Shown: positions 4,478-6,234 of the stretch, piece by piece
How the letters are laid out: every line of letters begins with the position of its first letter
Position numbering within the stretch: position 1 is the stretch's first letter
Source: Nitrospina sp.
GTDB taxonomy: Bacteria > Nitrospinota > Nitrospinia > Nitrospinales > VA-1
DNA: 6,234 bases
NCBI GenBank assembly: GCA_003545625.1
Contig: DODH01000132.1
Location: 1 to 6,234 of the forward strand
Direction: 5' to 3'
The notes under the pieces: generated by a model
What the model saw: only the letters and a program-made list of their open reading frames with translations
What the model was told of the DNA's origin: nothing
Database searches by the model: none
Program-made: the position numbers and the translations under genes

Positions 4478-6234
4478 TTATCCGTTGTTTCGGGGTACCA
4501 CCCGGCTCGTTAGTTTTTTCTCTCCGGAGGCCGGGGCGGCATTTTTAGCGCAACGGAACCCATAGTCATCCATGCGGCTATTCGGGTTCCCACTATTGCG
4601 GAATGTTGAGTAAATAAAACCTTTCAAATCCCGCCATGACCCGCCACGGACAACCTTAAATTCCCCTCCAATGGGTCCCTTGGGGTTTGCGTATTCTGAT
4701 TGCTCATTATAATACTCGCGATCATACCAGTCGTCCACCCATTCTTTAACGTTTCCCGCCATGTTATGTAATCCATAAGGACTTTGTCCCTCTGCCAAGG
4801 CCTGCACCGGCACCATGACGTTGTGCTTTTCTTCCTTGGTCCAGGTCTGGAAATAGCGAGCCAGAGTATTGGATGGAGAAATGTTGCCCCAAGGATAAGC
4901 TTGAGCAGAGGTGCCCCGGGCGGCTTTTTCCCACTCGGCTTCTGTGGGCAGGCGGTTTTTTCCCCATTTGCAATACGCGTCCGCCGCCTTCCAGGTGATA
5001 TTATTGATAGGATAGTTCTCAAGGCCGGGGCGGGGGTGGAAGCGACTGTCATAGTAAAGTGTTCCAAACTTGTTATCGAGATAATATCCTTTTACATTGT
5101 CCACCGTATTCAAAAATTCAGCGAATTTCCCGGCGGATACCTCGTATTTATCAATCCAATATGAGTCCAGATAAACGCGATGCTCGGGAGCTTCATCCTC
5201 CAGGGACCTGTTGGACCCCATTATAAAAAATCCGGGAGAAACGAGGACCATATCCTTGGGGCTTTCTTTTTCAACCGAGCTTTTCCCGTTTCGGGAAAGG
5301 ATTCCTTTTATTTTCCCGCTTTCCGGAATGAGTATTTTTAAAATACTCCTGGCCTCCTCGCTGAAAGGACCATTTTTTTCCATCTGCAGATAGGTTTGCA
5401 GACTGCGTTGTGATTTTTCGGGTTGGCGGGATTTAAAATAAATCCATCCTTTAAAAAACTGCAAGTCCGCTCTACGGGAATAGCCAATGGGTACCTCATC
5501 TATATCCTGGATCATGCCGTGGGCAATTTCCGGAGGGTTTTCCGAAAGAACCTTTTCATACCATTTCTTTGCCGGGGCATATTGTTTTTGCAGGAGCGAA
5601 TAAAACCCCAGGTTCATTTGCGCGAGAGCTTTGAATTGGCCGGCCCCTTTGCTTTTCTTCATCCCGCGAAGCGTCCAGGCCGAAGCCATGGGCAGATCAT
5701 GGAGTCGGTAATACGTCCAGCCAAGCTGGATGTAGTTGCGTAACTTTGTTTGGTCTTGATCTATGAGAAACCGGTATTGTGCTATGGATTGTTGGAAATC
5801 TTTCATTCTGAAATAGGCTTCAGCAAGTCCTTCATGAATTTCAGGGTTGCCCGGAAATCGGGTTTGAATTTTTTCGAGTGTTGCAATCGCCAATTTTTGT
5901 TGCCCCATTCTCCTATAGGTTGAAGCGATATTGAGGTGATTTTGCAGATTCATAGGTTGGATACGGACGAGAGATTTCAGGTGCAACAGGGCGGATATGA
6001 GCCGATTGTTCTGTAGGTAAAGGTTGGCTAGCATTCGATGGGCAGAACTGAAACCGGGATCGATTTGAACGACTTGCAGAAACGCGTTGATTGCCTGAGT
6101 GGCTTTTCCAGATTCTTGCAACACCAAGCCAAGGTTAAATAGTGTGGATGTGTTTCCGGGATCTGCTTTTAAGGCCAGGTTGTAATGTTTGATGGCTTTC
6201 TGTGGTTTTTTTAACTCTGAATAAATGTTTGCCA
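4478..6234 (-). CDS. TPR protein with C-terminal FGE-sulfatase-like domain (5' end outside window)
   Basis: The gene enters from the right edge. The frame is open through 6234, so the TTG at 6127 is not the start, and upstream residues such as KAIKHYNLALKADPGN continue the repeat pattern. 584 residues are visible. Residues 1 to about 300 hold roughly eight tetratricopeptide repeats of 34 residues, each with the 'A.A...Y......P' signature, forming a protein-binding scaffold. Residues about 327-562 (bases 4547-5254) are a formylglycine-generating-enzyme/SUMF1-like domain. Its blocks are MVLVSPGFFIMGSN, YPINNITWKAADAYCKW, NRLPTEAEWEKAARG, MAGNVKEWVDDWY, VVRGGSW and DDYGFRCAKN. In true FGE two cysteines follow RGGS; here Asp535 and Ile540 take their places, so sulfatase-activating copper chemistry is not expected. 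Such cysteine-less relatives often act as binding or other enzymatic modules. No signal peptide can be judged because the N-terminus is missing. A small membrane-protein gene follows. Confidence 0.9.
   Translation of the reverse strand, partial: ANIYSELKKPQKAIKHYNLALKADPGNTSTLFNLGLVLQESGKATQAINAFLQVVQIDPGFSSAHRMLANLYLQNNRLISALLHLKSLVRIQPMNLQNHLNIASTYRRMGQQKLAIATLEKIQTRFPGNPEIHEGLAEAYFRMKDFQQSIAQYRFLIDQDQTKLRNYIQLGWTYYRLHDLPMASAWTLRGMKKSKGAGQFKALAQMNLGFYSLLQKQYAPAKKWYEKVLSENPPEIAHGMIQDIDEVPIGYSRRADLQFFKGWIYFKSRQPEKSQRSLQTYLQMEKNGPFSEEARSILKILIPESGKIKGILSRNGKSSVEKESPKDMVLVSPGFFIMGSNRSLEDEAPEHRVYLDSYWIDKYEVSAGKFAEFLNTVDNVKGYYLDNKFGTLYYDSRFHPRPGLENYPINNITWKAADAYCKWGKNRLPTEAEWEKAARGTSAQAYPWGNISPSNTLARYFQTWTKEEKHNVMVPVQALAEGQSPYGLHNMAGNVKEWVDDWYDREYYNEQSEYANPKGPIGGEFKVVRGGSWRDLKGFIYSTFRNSGNPNSRMDDYGFRCAKNAAPASGEKKLTSRVVPRNNG

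Noticed and set aside
4191..5743. Several plus-strand frames within 4191-5743 as genes
   Set aside because: They lie opposite the TPR-FGE and small membrane-protein genes, have no family motifs, and lack ribosome sites; they are antisense shadows.
4478..6127. A complete 549-residue TPR-FGE protein starting at the minus-strand TTG at 6127
   Set aside because: The codon is an internal leucine, and 35 further in-frame residues with TPR character continue to the window edge.

Overview
The window reads as a compact stretch of ordinary bacterial chromosome. Gram-negative organisation is likely but not proven. The genes are closely spaced, GTG is used as a start at least once, Shine-Dalgarno sites are purine-rich, and base composition is mixed with AT-rich gaps. 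There is no rRNA, tRNA, insertion sequence, CRISPR array or phage gene. The protein mix is a SUF-type SufS/SufU pair, a radical SAM protein of the AmmeMemoRadiSam type, and a TPR protein ending in a formylglycine-generating-enzyme-like domain. This would suit lineages such as Nitrospinota or the former Deltaproteobacteria, but that placement is a low-confidence inference from gene style.

Left part (1-2763, + strand): the 3' part of sufS (cysteine desulfurase), then sufU (sulfur acceptor/scaffold), then a radical SAM enzyme (amrS-like). The gaps are 36 and 12 nt, so the three genes look like one operon. SufS takes sulfur from cysteine and SufU accepts it for Fe-S cluster building. The radical SAM enzyme needs a 4Fe-4S cluster, so it is a plausible client of the pair.

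Middle part (2764-4194, + strand): a 162-nt AT-rich gap holds a possible promoter, an 11-bp-phased short direct repeat, and a 9-bp perfect hairpin followed by eight T. Next comes an exported protein of unknown function. A second gap of 135 nt contains a tandem 9-bp repeat abutting a perfect 12-bp palindrome. A small flavin reductase-like (FMN-binding split barrel) gene with a GTG start follows.

Right part (4188-6234, - strand): a large TPR protein with a C-terminal FGE-sulfatase-like domain enters from the right edge. It is followed 20 nt later by a small protein with two membrane segments. The small gene's stop overlaps the 3' end of the flavin reductase gene, so the two transcription units converge with no intergenic space. 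The FGE-like domain lacks the two catalytic cysteines of true formylglycine-generating enzymes.

I do not see a clear, wholly new multi-gene system. The best leads are the radical SAM gene joined to sufSU without its usual Memo/AMMECR1 partners in view, the cysteine-less TPR-FGE protein with its small membrane partner, and the structured non-coding gaps on either side of the exported orphan protein.
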